A stretch of 64,000 nt of DNA from the NCBI GenBank assembly GCA_947492955.1, contig CANLOV010000001.1:124001-188000 (forward strand), given 5' to 3'. Under the pieces are notes generated by a model. It did not search any database. It saw only the letters and a list, made by a program, of their open reading frames with translations, and was not told the origin of the DNA. Made by a program: the position numbers and the translations under genes. How positions within the stretch are numbered: position 1 is the stretch's first letter; each line of letters opens with the position of its first letter. The DNA is from an uncultured Cellulophaga sp. GTDB lineage: Bacteria; Bacteroidota; Bacteroidia; Flavobacteriales; Flavobacteriaceae. This document shows positions 36,095-45,538 of the stretch, in pieces.

Positions 36095-37036
36095 TTACAT
36101 TAAAAACTTAGAACTTATAGACATATTGTTGTGTACGCTTTGCATAACATCTGCAAATAATTCTGCACAACTTAATACTCTAACTTTTTTACTGTCCTTT
36201 TTTGCCGGAATAGAATCTGTAACTATTAATTCTAATAATTGAGATTTTTCTATTCTTTCATAAGCATCTCCAGATAGTAGTGCATGTGTTGTAATTGCTC
36301 TAACACTTATAGCACCTCTTTCCATCATTAAATCTGCTGCTTTTGTTAGTGTACCAGCAGTATCTACCATATCGTCTACTAAAACAACATTCTTCCCTTT
36401 TACATCTCCAATAAGCTCCATATGAGAAATAATATTTGCTTTCTCTCTTTGTTTGTAGCAAATAACAACATCGCTTTCTAAAGCTTTAGAATAAGCATAT
36501 GCTCTTTTAGAACCACCCATATCTGGCGAAGCAATTGTTAAATTGTCTAGCTTAAGACTTTTTAAATAAGGTAAAAACATAGTAGAAGCAAATAAATGAT
36601 CCACTGGTTTTTCAAAGAAACCTTGTATTTGATCTGCATGCAAATCCATTGTAATAATACGAGTTGCACCAGCCTCCTCTAACATTTTAGCAATTAATTT
36701 TGCTGCAATAGGAACCCTTGGTTTATCTTTTCTGTCTTGTCTTGCCCAACCAAAATAGGGCATTACAGCAGTAATATGTCTTGCAGATGCACGTTTAGCA
36801 GCATCTAACATTAGTAACATTTCCATAAGGTTTTCAGAACTCGGATTGGTAGATCCAATAATAAAAACTCTTGCGCCTCTAACAGACTCTTCAAAAGATG
36901 GTTGGAATTCACCATCGCTGTATCTTGAAAATTTTACTTCTCCTAGTTTAGAACCAAAAGATGCAGCAATTTTTTCTGCCAATGCTGTACTTTGCGTGCA
37001 GCTAAAAATTTTAGGTTCAGGTACTTGGTAAGCCAT
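36095..37036 (-). CDS. prs: Ribose-phosphate pyrophosphokinase
   Basis: The 313-residue enzyme makes PRPP from ribose-5-phosphate and ATP for nucleotide, histidine and tryptophan synthesis. GEVKFSRYSDGEFQPSF, YFGWARQDRKDKPRVPI, the metal/ribose site TMDLHADQIQGFFEKPVD and the PRPP loop VVLVDDMVDTAGTLTKAA all match. The length is normal. It is first in prs-rplY-pth; a TAAATTTG box on the minus strand (37089-37096) is a plausible promoter. Confidence 0.96.
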   Translation of the reverse strand: MAYQVPEPKIFSCTQSTALAEKIAASFGSKLGEVKFSRYSDGEFQPSFEESVRGARVFIIGSTNPSSENLMEMLLMLDAAKRASARHITAVMPYFGWARQDRKDKPRVPIAAKLIAKMLEEAGATRIITMDLHADQIQGFFEKPVDHLFASTMFLPYLKSLKLDNLTIASPDMGGSKRAYAYSKALESDVVICYKQREKANIISHMELIGDVKGKNVVLVDDMVDTAGTLTKAADLMMERGAISVRAITTHALLSGDAYERIEKSQLLELIVTDSIPAKKDSKKVRVLSCAELFADVMQSVHNNMSISSKFLM

Positions 37037-37088
37037 GCTTAAAATATTGTTTTCTAGTTTGTTAGAATCCTTTCTTGTAAAGGAGGTG

Positions 37089-37096
37089 CAAATTTA
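37089..37096 (-). promoter_or_regulatory. Candidate -7 box of prs-rplY-pth
   Basis: The minus strand reads TAAATTTG, matching TAnnTTTG, 52 bp upstream of the prs start. No perfect -33 TTG is seen. Confidence 0.45.
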
Positions 37097-37136
37097 GAAA
37101 TTTATTTGGCTCATTAAAGCATAAATGTTGCTTTTT

Positions 37137-37168
37137 TTGTATTAGTTTAAATTTATTTTCTAATTTTG
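37137..37168 (+). promoter_or_regulatory. Promoter of tRNA-Leu
   Basis: TTG at 37137-37139, a 21-bp spacer and TAATTTTG at 37161-37168 match the Bacteroidetes consensus; the mature tRNA begins 15 bp after. Confidence 0.7.
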
Positions 37169-37182
37169 CAGACCGTTTAGTT

Positions 37183-37262
37183 GCCTTGGTGGCGGAATTG
37201 GTAGACGCGCCGGATTCAAAATCCGGTTCTTAGGAGTGTGGGTTCGATTCCCACCCAAGGTA
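37183..37262 (+). tRNA. tRNA-Leu (anticodon CAA)
   Basis: The 80-nt gene folds as a cloverleaf. The acceptor stem is GCCTTGG with CCAAGGT (G1-U72, as in other bacterial tRNA-Leu), discriminator A. The anticodon stem CCGGA/TCCGG encloses TTCAAAA, giving anticodon CAA for UUG codons. The T arm is GTGGG-TTCGATT-CCCAC. The extra arm is short for a class II tRNA. CCA is not encoded (the next bases are CAA), so it must be added by the CCA enzyme. Confidence 0.95.
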
Positions 37263-37272
37263 CAAATTATAT

Positions 37273-37302
37273 AAAAAACCCTTTACAATAAAGGGTTTTT
37301 TT
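37273..37302. terminator. Bidirectional terminator between tRNA-Leu and the TonB receptor gene
   Basis: CCCTTTA-CAA-TAAAGGG (37279-37295) is flanked by six A on the left and seven T on the right, so it ends tRNA transcription on the plus strand and the receptor gene on the minus strand. Confidence 0.9.
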
Positions 37303-37306
37303 GTTT

Positions 37307-40300
37307 TTAAAAGTTAAATTTTAACCCTAATTGTGCACGCCATCTAGAGTTTTGTAAATCTACTACCCATGGTTGTTCATTTTCATTAATATTAAATTGA
37401 TATTGTGGTTGTTGATTCTCTATGCCTATAAAATTTAACAAACTAAAGCTAGAGTTTACTACATTGGGTACAAATACTAAGCGTCCCCAATTTTTGTTTA
37501 CAAAATTAAGCACATTTAACATATCTAAAGACAAGGTAATAGATTTGCCATTTTTTAATTGTTTTCCATATTGTAGCTTCATATCTAGTTCGTGATTCCA
37601 AGGGGTTTTTGCACCATTACGTTCTACATAATTCCCTCTTCTGCTTTTTAAGTAGGCATTATTTTCTATATAATTGTTCAATTGTTGCCATTGTTCTTGG
37701 CTAGATACTGTTACGGCTCCTGTTGCATCTGTGATATTAACAAGGTTAATTTCTGACTCGTTAGCGGGGACGTATACTAAATCGTTTCTAGAAGAACCAT
37801 CTCTGTTTGGGTCTCCTTGGTATACAAAAGAGTAAGGGCTTCCTGATCTACCATTATAGAGTAGGGATACAAATACAGTATTAGATTTTCCAAAATCAAA
37901 AGCATAGGAATGACTAGATACAAACTTGTGTCTTAAATCAAAATTAGAAAAAGACAGTTCTGGATTGTTACCAAATACTGCTTGGTTCCATTCGAAATTG
38001 GCAGCAGGAGAACTACGAACCGTGCTAGAAATATCTTTACTTTTTCCATAGGTATATCCTAAATATCCATTATAGTTTCCTATGGTTTTAGAAATGCCAG
38101 CGGTAAGGTTGTATCTGTAGCCTTGGTCTGTGTTGGTAAGTAAAAAGACATTTGTAAAGTTTGGATTTATTTTTATGTCTTGTCCTGTTTGTAAAAAATA
38201 AGGTCTATTATCTGCTCCCTGAAAATTTCCAAGTTCATTTTTTCGGTTTATAGATTTAAAAAATATACCATTAAGCACTTTGGTATAGGTTGCTTCTAAA
38301 TTAAGATTCCAGTTCTTAGGCAATTTAGCATCAAAAGCAATATTTGTTTTCCATTCTCTTGGGAGCGTAAAATTGTTATCTATTAAATTTATTTCGGTTA
38401 AATTAGGCTGTGAACTTCTTAAATCGTCTAAGTTCTCTGTTAAAGGAGTTACTTCGTTAGGTCGTAAATCAATATTAAAATAATCGGTTCCAGAAATATA
38501 TTCTACATAAGCAAACCATAGATAAGGAATGCGCCCAGAAAATAATCCTGTGCCACCTCTTAACTTGTATTTGTGGGCTCCATCTATGGTATAATTAAAA
38601 CCTATTCTAGGATTAAATTGTGGCTTATTGGATATTTTATTATCAAAGTTGCCAAATTCTGGGGTGTTTAATACTTCCTGACTTATGGGGAGGTCGCTTG
38701 GTAAAAATTGAGCATCTAATCGTATACCTCCGGTAATCGATAGTTTGTTAGATATTCTAAATTGGTCTTGCGCATAAAGTCCTAATTCTAATACAGAAAC
38801 AGTAGCGGAAGGTCTATTGCTTACAAAAGCAAAATCGTTATTTGTAGTATTGTATACACCACGAATTCTGTTAGGACGATCATTTAAAAAATCGTCAACA
38901 GATTTATATTCCCATCTACCGTTCCAAGCAGATAAAAAGCCATATTCTACATTGTTAAATTGCGCTAGTCCTCCAAATGTTAATGTATGGTTTTTGGTAG
39001 AGTAGGTTAATTTGTCGGCTAATTGTAGTGTGTAAAAATCTGTATTATAAACTGATGCTTCTCTATATGTTCCTGCAAAAATTCGGTTAGTAGAGTTTGC
39101 TGCAATTTGGATGTGCGGAAATACTCTGCCATCAAAATCTCTTCCTTCTTTAACCGTATTATAGCCTAATGTAAGCTTGTTAGCAATTCCGTTAGCGAAG
39201 TTCGATTTTAACTCTAAAGCTAAACTATTTGCAATACTATTATGACGATAGCCTTGGTTTCCAAAATTAAAAATAGAAGAATTCCATTCAAGATTATCGG
39301 CATAACTATTTACATAATTATTACGAAGTGTTAGTTTATGTTGGTCAGAAATATTATAATCTAAGCGAGTAAAAATTTTAGTGCTTGCTGTTTTTATAGT
39401 AGCATTGCTATACGTTCCTGGGTCGTAATTGTATGTGTTTACTAGTTTGTTGGCTATGGCTTCTACATCTTCTATGGCAATATTAGAACTGCTACTACCA
39501 GGCGCATTTAATACGGGGTTATTAGAAAGTGCTTGTTCTATATTTACATAATAGAATAGTTTATCTTTTGTAATAGCACCACCAATACCTGCTCCAAATT
39601 GTACATCATGGAAGTTAGCCGCATCTTGTTTTTCACCGTCTGCATAGTTTCCTAATAATATTTGATTGTTACCATAGCCATATACTTCACCTTTAAAATT
39701 ATTAGTTCCGTTTTTAGTAACTAGATTAATACTTGCACCACTAAAATTTCCGATACTAACATCAAAAGGAGCTAATTTTACAGATAATTGTTTTACGGCT
39801 CCTAAACCAATAGGCTGTGATTTAGAAAGACTACCCGGTGTACCGTTAGCAGATGAACCAGAAGCACCACTTGCGGGTTCCTGAAAGCCGATAACATCGT
39901 TATTAGCTACACCGTCTATATTTAAATTGTTAAAACGATTGCTGGCTCCCCCAAAAGAGTTTAAGTTATTTTCAGGAAGATTTTTAGTAAGGTCTTGTAT
40001 GCTTCTGTTTATGGTAGGTGTAGCTTTTATTTGTTCTTTACTTAAAAGTGTTTCGTTGCCATTTTTTTGTTGTTTAGCAGCACCAGTAATAACTATAGCA
40101 TCTAAAGCAATGCTATCTTCGTTCATTATAAAGTTTTTAACCGTAACATTACCTAAGCTTATAACTATATGTTCTTCTTTAATGGTTTGAAAGCCTATAT
40201 ATGATAGTTCTAAACGATAGGTGTTAGAAGGTGATAAGTTAGGAATATTATAAAATCCATTCTCTTGTGTGGTAGTTCCGTATTTGTAATTTGTATCTGT

Positions 40301-40441
40301 ATCCGTAATTACAATATTTGCAAATGATACGGGATTATTACTAGTATCTGTAATTATTCCTTGTATGGTTCCAGTAGTTTCTTGGGAAAAAGAAATAGTT
40401 ATAAAGAATAGTAAAAATAGTGTACTAAAAAAAGACCTCAT
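37307..40441 (-). CDS. TonB-dependent receptor, Oar-like, with carboxypeptidase-like regulatory domain
   Basis: The 1044-residue outer-membrane protein has a signal peptide (SFFSTLFLLFFITISFSQ). Residues about 20-110 form a carboxypeptidase-regulatory-like domain (TGTIQGIITDTSNNPVSFAN). A plug (about 120-240, LNIDGVANNDVIGFQEPASG) and a 22-strand barrel follow, with a C-terminal strand ending RWRAQLGLKFNF. Motifs such as LAPFDVSIGNFSGASINLVTK and GRIPYLWFAYVE are those of the Oar/OmpA-related TonB receptors, not of SusC. No SusD gene lies next to it, so it is not part of a glycan-uptake pair. The ligand is unknown. Confidence 0.9.
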   Translation of the reverse strand: MRSFFSTLFLLFFITISFSQETTGTIQGIITDTSNNPVSFANIVITDTDTNYKYGTTTQENGFYNIPNLSPSNTYRLELSYIGFQTIKEEHIVISLGNVTVKNFIMNEDSIALDAIVITGAAKQQKNGNETLLSKEQIKATPTINRSIQDLTKNLPENNLNSFGGASNRFNNLNIDGVANNDVIGFQEPASGASGSSANGTPGSLSKSQPIGLGAVKQLSVKLAPFDVSIGNFSGASINLVTKNGTNNFKGEVYGYGNNQILLGNYADGEKQDAANFHDVQFGAGIGGAITKDKLFYYVNIEQALSNNPVLNAPGSSSSNIAIEDVEAIANKLVNTYNYDPGTYSNATIKTASTKIFTRLDYNISDQHKLTLRNNYVNSYADNLEWNSSIFNFGNQGYRHNSIANSLALELKSNFANGIANKLTLGYNTVKEGRDFDGRVFPHIQIAANSTNRIFAGTYREASVYNTDFYTLQLADKLTYSTKNHTLTFGGLAQFNNVEYGFLSAWNGRWEYKSVDDFLNDRPNRIRGVYNTTNNDFAFVSNRPSATVSVLELGLYAQDQFRISNKLSITGGIRLDAQFLPSDLPISQEVLNTPEFGNFDNKISNKPQFNPRIGFNYTIDGAHKYKLRGGTGLFSGRIPYLWFAYVEYISGTDYFNIDLRPNEVTPLTENLDDLRSSQPNLTEINLIDNNFTLPREWKTNIAFDAKLPKNWNLNLEATYTKVLNGIFFKSINRKNELGNFQGADNRPYFLQTGQDIKINPNFTNVFLLTNTDQGYRYNLTAGISKTIGNYNGYLGYTYGKSKDISSTVRSSPAANFEWNQAVFGNNPELSFSNFDLRHKFVSSHSYAFDFGKSNTVFVSLLYNGRSGSPYSFVYQGDPNRDGSSRNDLVYVPANESEINLVNITDATGAVTVSSQEQWQQLNNYIENNAYLKSRRGNYVERNGAKTPWNHELDMKLQYGKQLKNGKSITLSLDMLNVLNFVNKNWGRLVFVPNVVNSSFSLLNFIGIENQQPQYQFNINENEQPWVVDLQNSRWRAQLGLKFNF

Positions 40442-40559
40442 GAGTGGTGTTTAGGGAAATTAAAATAAAAGTGTTTAATAGATACCTGTTTTTGCAGATG
40501 CTAGTTTTAAAATAGCTCCTGAAAAAGTTATATCTAAACAAAAGTTTTTGGTGTTGTAA

Positions 40560-41258
40560 TTAGTTGTAAAGACTAAAAGGAGAACCTTTATTGTAGTTAA
40601 CTTTACATAAAAGCAAAAGGATTTTTACTTGTGAAATAGAAACTATCTTAGAAGTAAATGTGCTTATTAGCTTTGTAATTATAGCTATAAACTTATTTGT
40701 ACTTATTTCACCTGTGGTATATAATTTTTTTAAATCAAAAAATGAGTCTATATCATTTAAATAATTAAGAGTACAAGTATCTGAAGTAAAATAAGTTATA
40801 TATGAGTTAATTTCTTTTCTGACGCTAGATGTATTCCAAGAAAAAAGTGTAAAATCTGTTTTGTTAAAATACTCTTTTTGTAAGCCCATTAAATAGAATC
40901 CTCCGTCTTTAGAAGGACCTATTACAAAGTTGTTTTTTTGGAGTAATTCAGCTGTTTTTAATAAATGATTTTTGTTAAGTCCCGGGCTGTCATTACCTAC
41001 TGTTATAACAGCATTGTAGCCTTTTTTGTAGATAGATGCAATGGCATTGCTAAAACGTTCTCCAAAACTGTTTCCCTGTTGTTCTTTTTCGGAAAATATA
41101 AAATAATCTAAACCAGTTTTTTCTACAGTGTTTTTAACATGGGTATTTAATAAGGTAGTTAAAGCTTTATTGCTAAAAAGAGGTTTGTTTTTCTGCTCTT
41201 CTTCTTGTGATAATGCAAATATTAAAACAGCAATATTTTTAGAATTATAATCCCTCAT
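40560..41258 (-). CDS. DUF2064 glycosyltransferase-like protein (TIGR04282-type)
   Basis: The 232-residue protein has a nucleotide-diphospho-sugar transferase fold: AVLIFALS at the N-terminus, GNSFGERFSNAIASIYKKGY, AVITVGNDSPGLNKNHLLKTA and FVIGPSKDGGFYLMGLQ. The D-S-P metal-binding-like motif and GP(S/A)xDGGxYL match the DUF2064/TIGR04282 family, some of whose members sit in arsenosugar-biosynthesis clusters. The N-terminal K-T-R-L signature normally used to bind nucleotide is absent here (NKPLFSNKAL), so it may be divergent. No arsM or arsS gene is nearby. The gene precedes the TonB receptor, with 118 bp between. Confidence 0.72.
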   Translation of the reverse strand: MRDYNSKNIAVLIFALSQEEEQKNKPLFSNKALTTLLNTHVKNTVEKTGLDYFIFSEKEQQGNSFGERFSNAIASIYKKGYNAVITVGNDSPGLNKNHLLKTAELLQKNNFVIGPSKDGGFYLMGLQKEYFNKTDFTLFSWNTSSVRKEINSYITYFTSDTCTLNYLNDIDSFFDLKKLYTTGEISTNKFIAIITKLISTFTSKIVSISQVKILLLLCKVNYNKGSPFSLYN

Positions 41259-41348
41259 TAAATAGTGTTAAACTTAAACGATTTTTTAGTCGAATAAATA
41301 ATTATTACTTACGATTAAGGATGTAAATACTAATTTAAAGTATGTTCT

Positions 41349-42632
41349 TTATTCTAAAGAAAGCTGTTCTATTTCAGCAGAATTTAGTGCTCTATTGTAT
41401 AACCTAAAATTATCGAGTCTTCCGTTTAAGTAATTAGGATTATTATCGTACTGATCTGTGCCAAGAAAAAGTTCGAATTGTGTTTGAGAAATACCAGAAG
41501 GAGCATAGTTTTGGCTAGCACTTTCTTCACCATTAACGTATATCTTTAAAGTAGTGCCATCGTAAGTTCCTGCTAAATGGTTCCATTGATTTAAATTAGG
41601 GAAAACGGTAGCTGTATCTAGACATCTTTGGCAAAGGCTTCCAGGGCAAGTATCTGGCTCAATACAAATTTCGATAGTACCTCCGTTATATATCCACATT
41701 CCGTAACGGGAATGTCCGCCATCATCTGGATTAGATTTTTCTACTAATGTAAAAAAAGAAGTATTGGTTTGTTCTGTATAATAAAACCATACAGAGATAG
41801 TCATTTCTTTATCTAAGCTAATAGAATTGCTATGCGGAACTTTAATATAGTTATTCGTTGTGCTAGAAAATACCCCTGCATAATTTTCATTGTTATTTTT
41901 GTCTAAACCGTAAGTAATATTAAAATCATTACTGTTATTAGCCCAGCTGCTTTTATCTTCTATATTGTTGTTAAAATCATAATATAAAACAAAGTCGTTT
42001 GGTATTTGGGCCGTTGTTGTTTCGTTAACTATTTCTATATAGTTATCTTTTGTTTCTATAGCTTCGCCATTGTTATCGGTTATTTTTAAACTAACATCAT
42101 AGGTGCCAATCTCATTATAAGTTATTTCAGGTTTTTCTTCATTAAATGTGGTGGTTATTGCTCCAGGAAACTGCCATTCCCTAGAAGTAATATCACCAAT
42201 AGATAAATCTGTAAATATAATTGACTCTCCTTTTTTTGCTTTAATCTTATCTGCTTTAAAATTAGCAGTTAGCGTGTTTTTATTTACTGTGATATAATCG
42301 TCTTTTGTGATAGTATTAGAAACATCTCCGTTTAAAACTTTTAATGTTACAACATAGTTACCACTTTTAGCATAAGTTATGGTTGGGTTTTCTTCACTAG
42401 ATGTGGAAGGAGTACCTCCTTCAAAAGTCCATTCGTAGCTATTAATGTTTCCATCAGATGTATTTTCGAAAATAATATTCTCCCCTTCAAAAATGTTGGT
42501 TTTATCTGAAGTAAAATTAGCTTTTAAGTCAATTGTATTTTCAGTAGCACCTTCTTTTGTACTATCCTTTTTGCAAGATGTAATTATTAATGTTGTTAAT
42601 AATATAAGTTTTAGATATGTTTTCATAGACAT
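41349..42632 (-). CDS. Lipoprotein with two PKD domains and a LamG-like domain
   Basis: The 427-residue protein has a lipoprotein signal, LKLILLTTLIITSCKKD, Cys at about residue 20. Residues about 34-118 (FEGENIIFENTSDGNINSYEW) and 124-200 (KGESIIFTDLSIGDITSREW) are PKD domains. The C-terminal half (about 212-425) is a LamG/concanavalin-like fold: DFVLYYDFNNNIEDKSSWAN, MTISVWFYYTEQTNTSFFTL, WNHLAGTYDGTTLKIYVNGE and ending LNGRLDNFRLYNRALNSAEI. A Cys-rich loop (EICIEPDTCPGSLCQRC) sits inside it. Such surface lipoproteins bind carbohydrates or proteins. Either ATG (42632 or 42626) is possible. Confidence 0.85.
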   Translation of the reverse strand: MSMKTYLKLILLTTLIITSCKKDSTKEGATENTIDLKANFTSDKTNIFEGENIIFENTSDGNINSYEWTFEGGTPSTSSEENPTITYAKSGNYVVTLKVLNGDVSNTITKDDYITVNKNTLTANFKADKIKAKKGESIIFTDLSIGDITSREWQFPGAITTTFNEEKPEITYNEIGTYDVSLKITDNNGEAIETKDNYIEIVNETTTAQIPNDFVLYYDFNNNIEDKSSWANNSNDFNITYGLDKNNNENYAGVFSSTTNNYIKVPHSNSISLDKEMTISVWFYYTEQTNTSFFTLVEKSNPDDGGHSRYGMWIYNGGTIEICIEPDTCPGSLCQRCLDTATVFPNLNQWNHLAGTYDGTTLKIYVNGEESASQNYAPSGISQTQFELFLGTDQYDNNPNYLNGRLDNFRLYNRALNSAEIEQLSLE

Positions 42633-42740
42633 CTAAAGATATAAACTTTAAAAGCAGTACCCAAAAAACCTAGCAGCTAATAATGAATTGATATGATAAA
42701 AATTTCTAATTTTCAGCTTAGGTAATCCTTATTTATGTAA

Positions 42741-43172
42741 TTAGTTGTTACCTAAAATTTCATTAGTAACCAGTAATTCGTATTTGGTTAAACCATAGCC
42801 TGTTTTGCCTAAATCTTGTTCAATTATTTTCCAATCTTCATTAGAGACAGGTGAAAATTTAAGAAGTAATGAGTTGACATTATTTGTTGTGGAATATATT
42901 TCTATTTTACTAAAAGTATTAGTTGGCACAGGATTTACGCCGATAGCGCCGTCGGTATAAATTAATGTAGATTGTTTATTTAAAATAGTTAGGGTACGGT
43001 TTTTAGAGCCTAATTCGGTAGAAGTTGTTATTAAAGCACTTAAATTAACTTCAGTTTTATTATTAATATAATATTCTGCAGACCCCGCCGGTTCAATTAT
43101 TAAACTATCATCTTCGTTTTTGCAAGAAAAAAAGTTAATTATAATTAATAATAGTAATGCTTTTTTAAACAT
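42741..43172 (-). CDS. Hypothetical lipoprotein
   Basis: The 143-residue protein begins MFKKALLLLIIINFFSCKNEDD, a clear lipoprotein signal with Cys at residue 17. The rest is a soluble beta-rich domain, with STLIYTDGAIGVNPVP and LGKTGYGLTKYELLVTNEI. No family is recognised. It lies on the same strand as the LamG lipoprotein (108 bp on) and the secreted protein at 43260, and may belong to the same surface-protein set. Confidence 0.65.
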   Translation of the reverse strand: MFKKALLLLIIINFFSCKNEDDSLIIEPAGSAEYYINNKTEVNLSALITTSTELGSKNRTLTILNKQSTLIYTDGAIGVNPVPTNTFSKIEIYSTTNNVNSLLLKFSPVSNEDWKIIEQDLGKTGYGLTKYELLVTNEILGNN

Positions 43173-43259
43173 AAGAATGTGTTTTTTTAGAAAGGGTGTA
43201 TGTCAGTTTAACAATGAGTCTAATGGTTTAGATTTTATACTATGGGTTTTTATTATTTT

Positions 43260-43712
43260 TTAATCTAAATTAAATTCTACCTGTGTCCCATCTTTTCCAT
43301 TTTCTGTAATAATAAATTCATATATCTTATTAGAAAAACTTTTCCATTTAATCTTTTCCATTGGCATTCCTTCTGGTATACTGCTGTTAATTATTATAGT
43401 TTGATTAGATAATTCTTCAAAGTTATTAAGGGTTTCCGTTTCATTTAAATTACCAGAGTTTCCTATTTTAAGTTTAATATGTTCAAAGTCTTTAATATAT
43501 CCTTGAATCCTAATTTCAATGAATTCTCCTTCCGAAACACCCTTTATTATAGTAGTGTTTTTCTTGTGTAGGGATAGTGGTTTTGTATAATAGTATTGAA
43601 TAGTGACTTTGTTTTTTTCTATTTCCAAGGTAGTGTAATCAGCTTTAGAATGGATAAAATTAACCGTCAATAACGTAACTATGGTAAAAAATATAATTGT
43701 TTTCAATTTCAT
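43260..43712 (-). CDS. Small secreted protein of unknown function
   Basis: The start chosen is the ATG at 43712, giving 150 residues; an upstream TTG at 43739 adds nine lysine-rich residues before the signal peptide and is less likely. The N-terminus MKLKTIIFFTIVTLLTVNFIHSKA is a Sec signal peptide. The mature part is beta-rich (LEIEKNKVTIQYYYTKPLSL, IRIQGYIKDFEHIKLKIGNS). No family is recognised. The gene lies at the left border of the repeat-rich accessory region; the spacer upstream of it holds repeat copy 1. Confidence 0.6.
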   Translation of the reverse strand: MKLKTIIFFTIVTLLTVNFIHSKADYTTLEIEKNKVTIQYYYTKPLSLHKKNTTIIKGVSEGEFIEIRIQGYIKDFEHIKLKIGNSGNLNETETLNNFEELSNQTIIINSSIPEGMPMEKIKWKSFSNKIYEFIITENGKDGTQVEFNLD

Positions 43713-43880
43713 TTTAAGTTTTTTTTTAATGATAAACAACGGTTTTGTGTCTGAAATTATAGTGCGTACAACAACATTATTTTTTGTTCTAAAACCCCTT
43801 AATCCAAAAGATTCTCTCTGAGGAGAATGCTCAGTAGTTTATTATTATGTTCGAATGTTTTTCTCAAATGTTTGGTAATT

Positions 43881-43935
43881 CAGCGCTATGAAAAGTCCGC
43901 GAATTTTTATTGAAATATAGGAAAAAATATTTTCG
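43881..43935. repeat. Dispersed repeat, copy 1
   Basis: This copy starts CAGCGCTATG at 43881, then AAAAGTCCGC and GAATTTTTATTGAAATATAG followed by GAAAAAATATTTTCGC. It aligns base for base with copies at 47698, 50739 and 53984. Homology with copy 3 continues further right: AAAATTGG-x-GAACAGATTACATA at about 43950-43972 recurs at about 50810-50832. The copy lies in a 275-bp spacer between the MocR gene end and the secreted protein gene; otherwise that spacer holds nothing recognised. Confidence 0.7.
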
Positions 43936-43987
43936 CTTTTTTTTCAATAAAAATTGGAGAACAGATTACATATAGCAACCTGATGTG

Positions 43988-45439
43988 TTATTTTGTGTTT
44001 TTCTCTATAATTTCCTTAGCTGAGATACCTATTTGCTTAAGTGCAGAATCTGTTTTCTCATTATATGGTTTTGAATAGCTTATTCGAATAAAATTTTTAT
44101 AATATCCCTTTTCTGAAAAAATCTCGCCAGGGGTTATTAAGATTTTTTCTTTCAGTATGCTTCTGTAAAACGCGTATCCATCAAAGTGCTCAGGAAACCT
44201 TATCCAAAAAACATAGCCACCATTAGGAATTTCAAAATTAATTTCACTAGGGAAATAGTTTAAAATTGCATTTCCATATTTTAACATATTTAAATGCAAT
44301 TGTTTTCTAAGGTTCTTAAGATTTAAGTCATAACGCCCTGTTTTCATAAAATCTATTAATGCAGCTTGTGTAATACTATTGGTGCCTAATGATAAAAGAC
44401 GTTTGTTTTTTGCAAATTCTTGTGCTTTATTTCCTGAGATACAATATCCAACTCTAAACCCAGGAGCAAGTGTTTTGGAGAAAGAAGAACAGTAGTATAC
44501 CATGCCTTTTGTATCAAATTGTTTTAATGTGGTTGGTTTATTCTTTCCAAAATACAAATCTCCATAGATATCATCTTCAATAACATTAACGTTATTTTTA
44601 GTAGCTATAGAAACTATTTTTTGTTTATCAGAATTGTTAATACTATAACCTGTTGGGTTATGGAAATTAGAGGTGATTAAACATAACCTAATTTCTTTTT
44701 CAATTAAAATTTTTTCAAAATTTTTGCTGTTAAGTTTTGAAGGTTGGTTAAAGTTATATGTATGTATTTTTATATTCTTATTTTTTAATAATGAAATGAT
44801 ATTATAGTAATTAGAATCGGCAATTAAAACGTTATCACCACTTTTTATTAAAGTATTTAAACAAATTCCAATAGCCTCTAAACATCCAGATGTAATAATT
44901 ACGTCATCAATAGAATAGGCTTTATTACCTTTTACGGTTTGTAATAATACTTGTTTTCGAAGCTCAATGGAACCCATCGGGTTTTCATATGGAATTAAAG
45001 TGTGTTTTTTGTGTAAAATGCAAGTTTGAAGAGATTTATATAGTTTTTTAATAGGTAGCATTTCAAGAGATGGTGTTGCAGAGCTAAAATCTACTTTTAT
45101 ATCATTTTTTAATTTAGAGCGCTCCATTTCTTCAATCATTTCATCTACATTTTTAGCCTTTGTAGTTTGGCTATTAGAAAATGTAGTTTGTTCTTTCCAT
45201 TGCTTTACTTTTTTAAATTGTGCAGGGCTTAAACTTACATAGTAACCCGATTTATTTCTAGCTTCTATTAAGCCTTTGGCTTCAAGTTCGTAATAGGCCT
45301 TAAATATAGTCGATGGACTTACAGAGAGCTCAATGCAAGCCATTCTAACAGATGGTAATTTTTGACCAGCTTCCAAAATTCCTTGATAGATTTTTTCTTC
45401 AATTGAATGCGCTATTTTTTCGAATTTAAAATGATTCAT
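43988..45439 (-). CDS. MocR-family regulator (GntR HTH plus aminotransferase-like domain)
   Basis: The 483-residue protein has a GntR-type winged helix (residues 1-75: QGILEAGQKLPSVRMACIEL, then the recognition helix SVSPSTIFKAYYELEAKGLI). It is fused to a fold-type I PLP aminotransferase-like domain, with NFHNPTGYSINNSDK, EDDIYGDLYFG, and the Lys in YYCSSFSKTLAPGFRVGYC that forms the Schiff base. MocR proteins sense PLP or amino compounds and usually control a divergent gene. Here the divergent SDR-nitrobindin pair starts 99 bp away, and the intergenic region has direct AATCTGA repeats. Confidence 0.92.
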   Translation of the reverse strand: MNHFKFEKIAHSIEEKIYQGILEAGQKLPSVRMACIELSVSPSTIFKAYYELEAKGLIEARNKSGYYVSLSPAQFKKVKQWKEQTTFSNSQTTKAKNVDEMIEEMERSKLKNDIKVDFSSATPSLEMLPIKKLYKSLQTCILHKKHTLIPYENPMGSIELRKQVLLQTVKGNKAYSIDDVIITSGCLEAIGICLNTLIKSGDNVLIADSNYYNIISLLKNKNIKIHTYNFNQPSKLNSKNFEKILIEKEIRLCLITSNFHNPTGYSINNSDKQKIVSIATKNNVNVIEDDIYGDLYFGKNKPTTLKQFDTKGMVYYCSSFSKTLAPGFRVGYCISGNKAQEFAKNKRLLSLGTNSITQAALIDFMKTGRYDLNLKNLRKQLHLNMLKYGNAILNYFPSEINFEIPNGGYVFWIRFPEHFDGYAFYRSILKEKILITPGEIFSEKGYYKNFIRISYSKPYNEKTDSALKQIGISAKEIIEKNTK

Positions 45440-45447
45440 TAGTAATT

Positions 45448-45483
45448 AATCTGATATGGTATAAATATATAAATCTGAATCTG
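45448..45483. promoter_or_regulatory. Candidate MocR binding region
   Basis: AATCTGA occurs at 45448-45454 and 45472-45478, with a third partial copy AATCTG at 45478-45483, just upstream of the MocR start and about 60 bp before the SDR gene. MocR regulators commonly bind direct repeats of this kind; assignment here rests on position only. Confidence 0.35.
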
Positions 45484-45538
45484 TTTTTTGTTTGAAAGAA
45501 GTTAGAATTTTGTGTCATAATTTTAAAAGTAATTAAAC

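Noticed and set aside
37307..40441. SusC of a glycan uptake system
   Set aside because: No SusD gene adjoins it and its motifs are those of Oar-like receptors.
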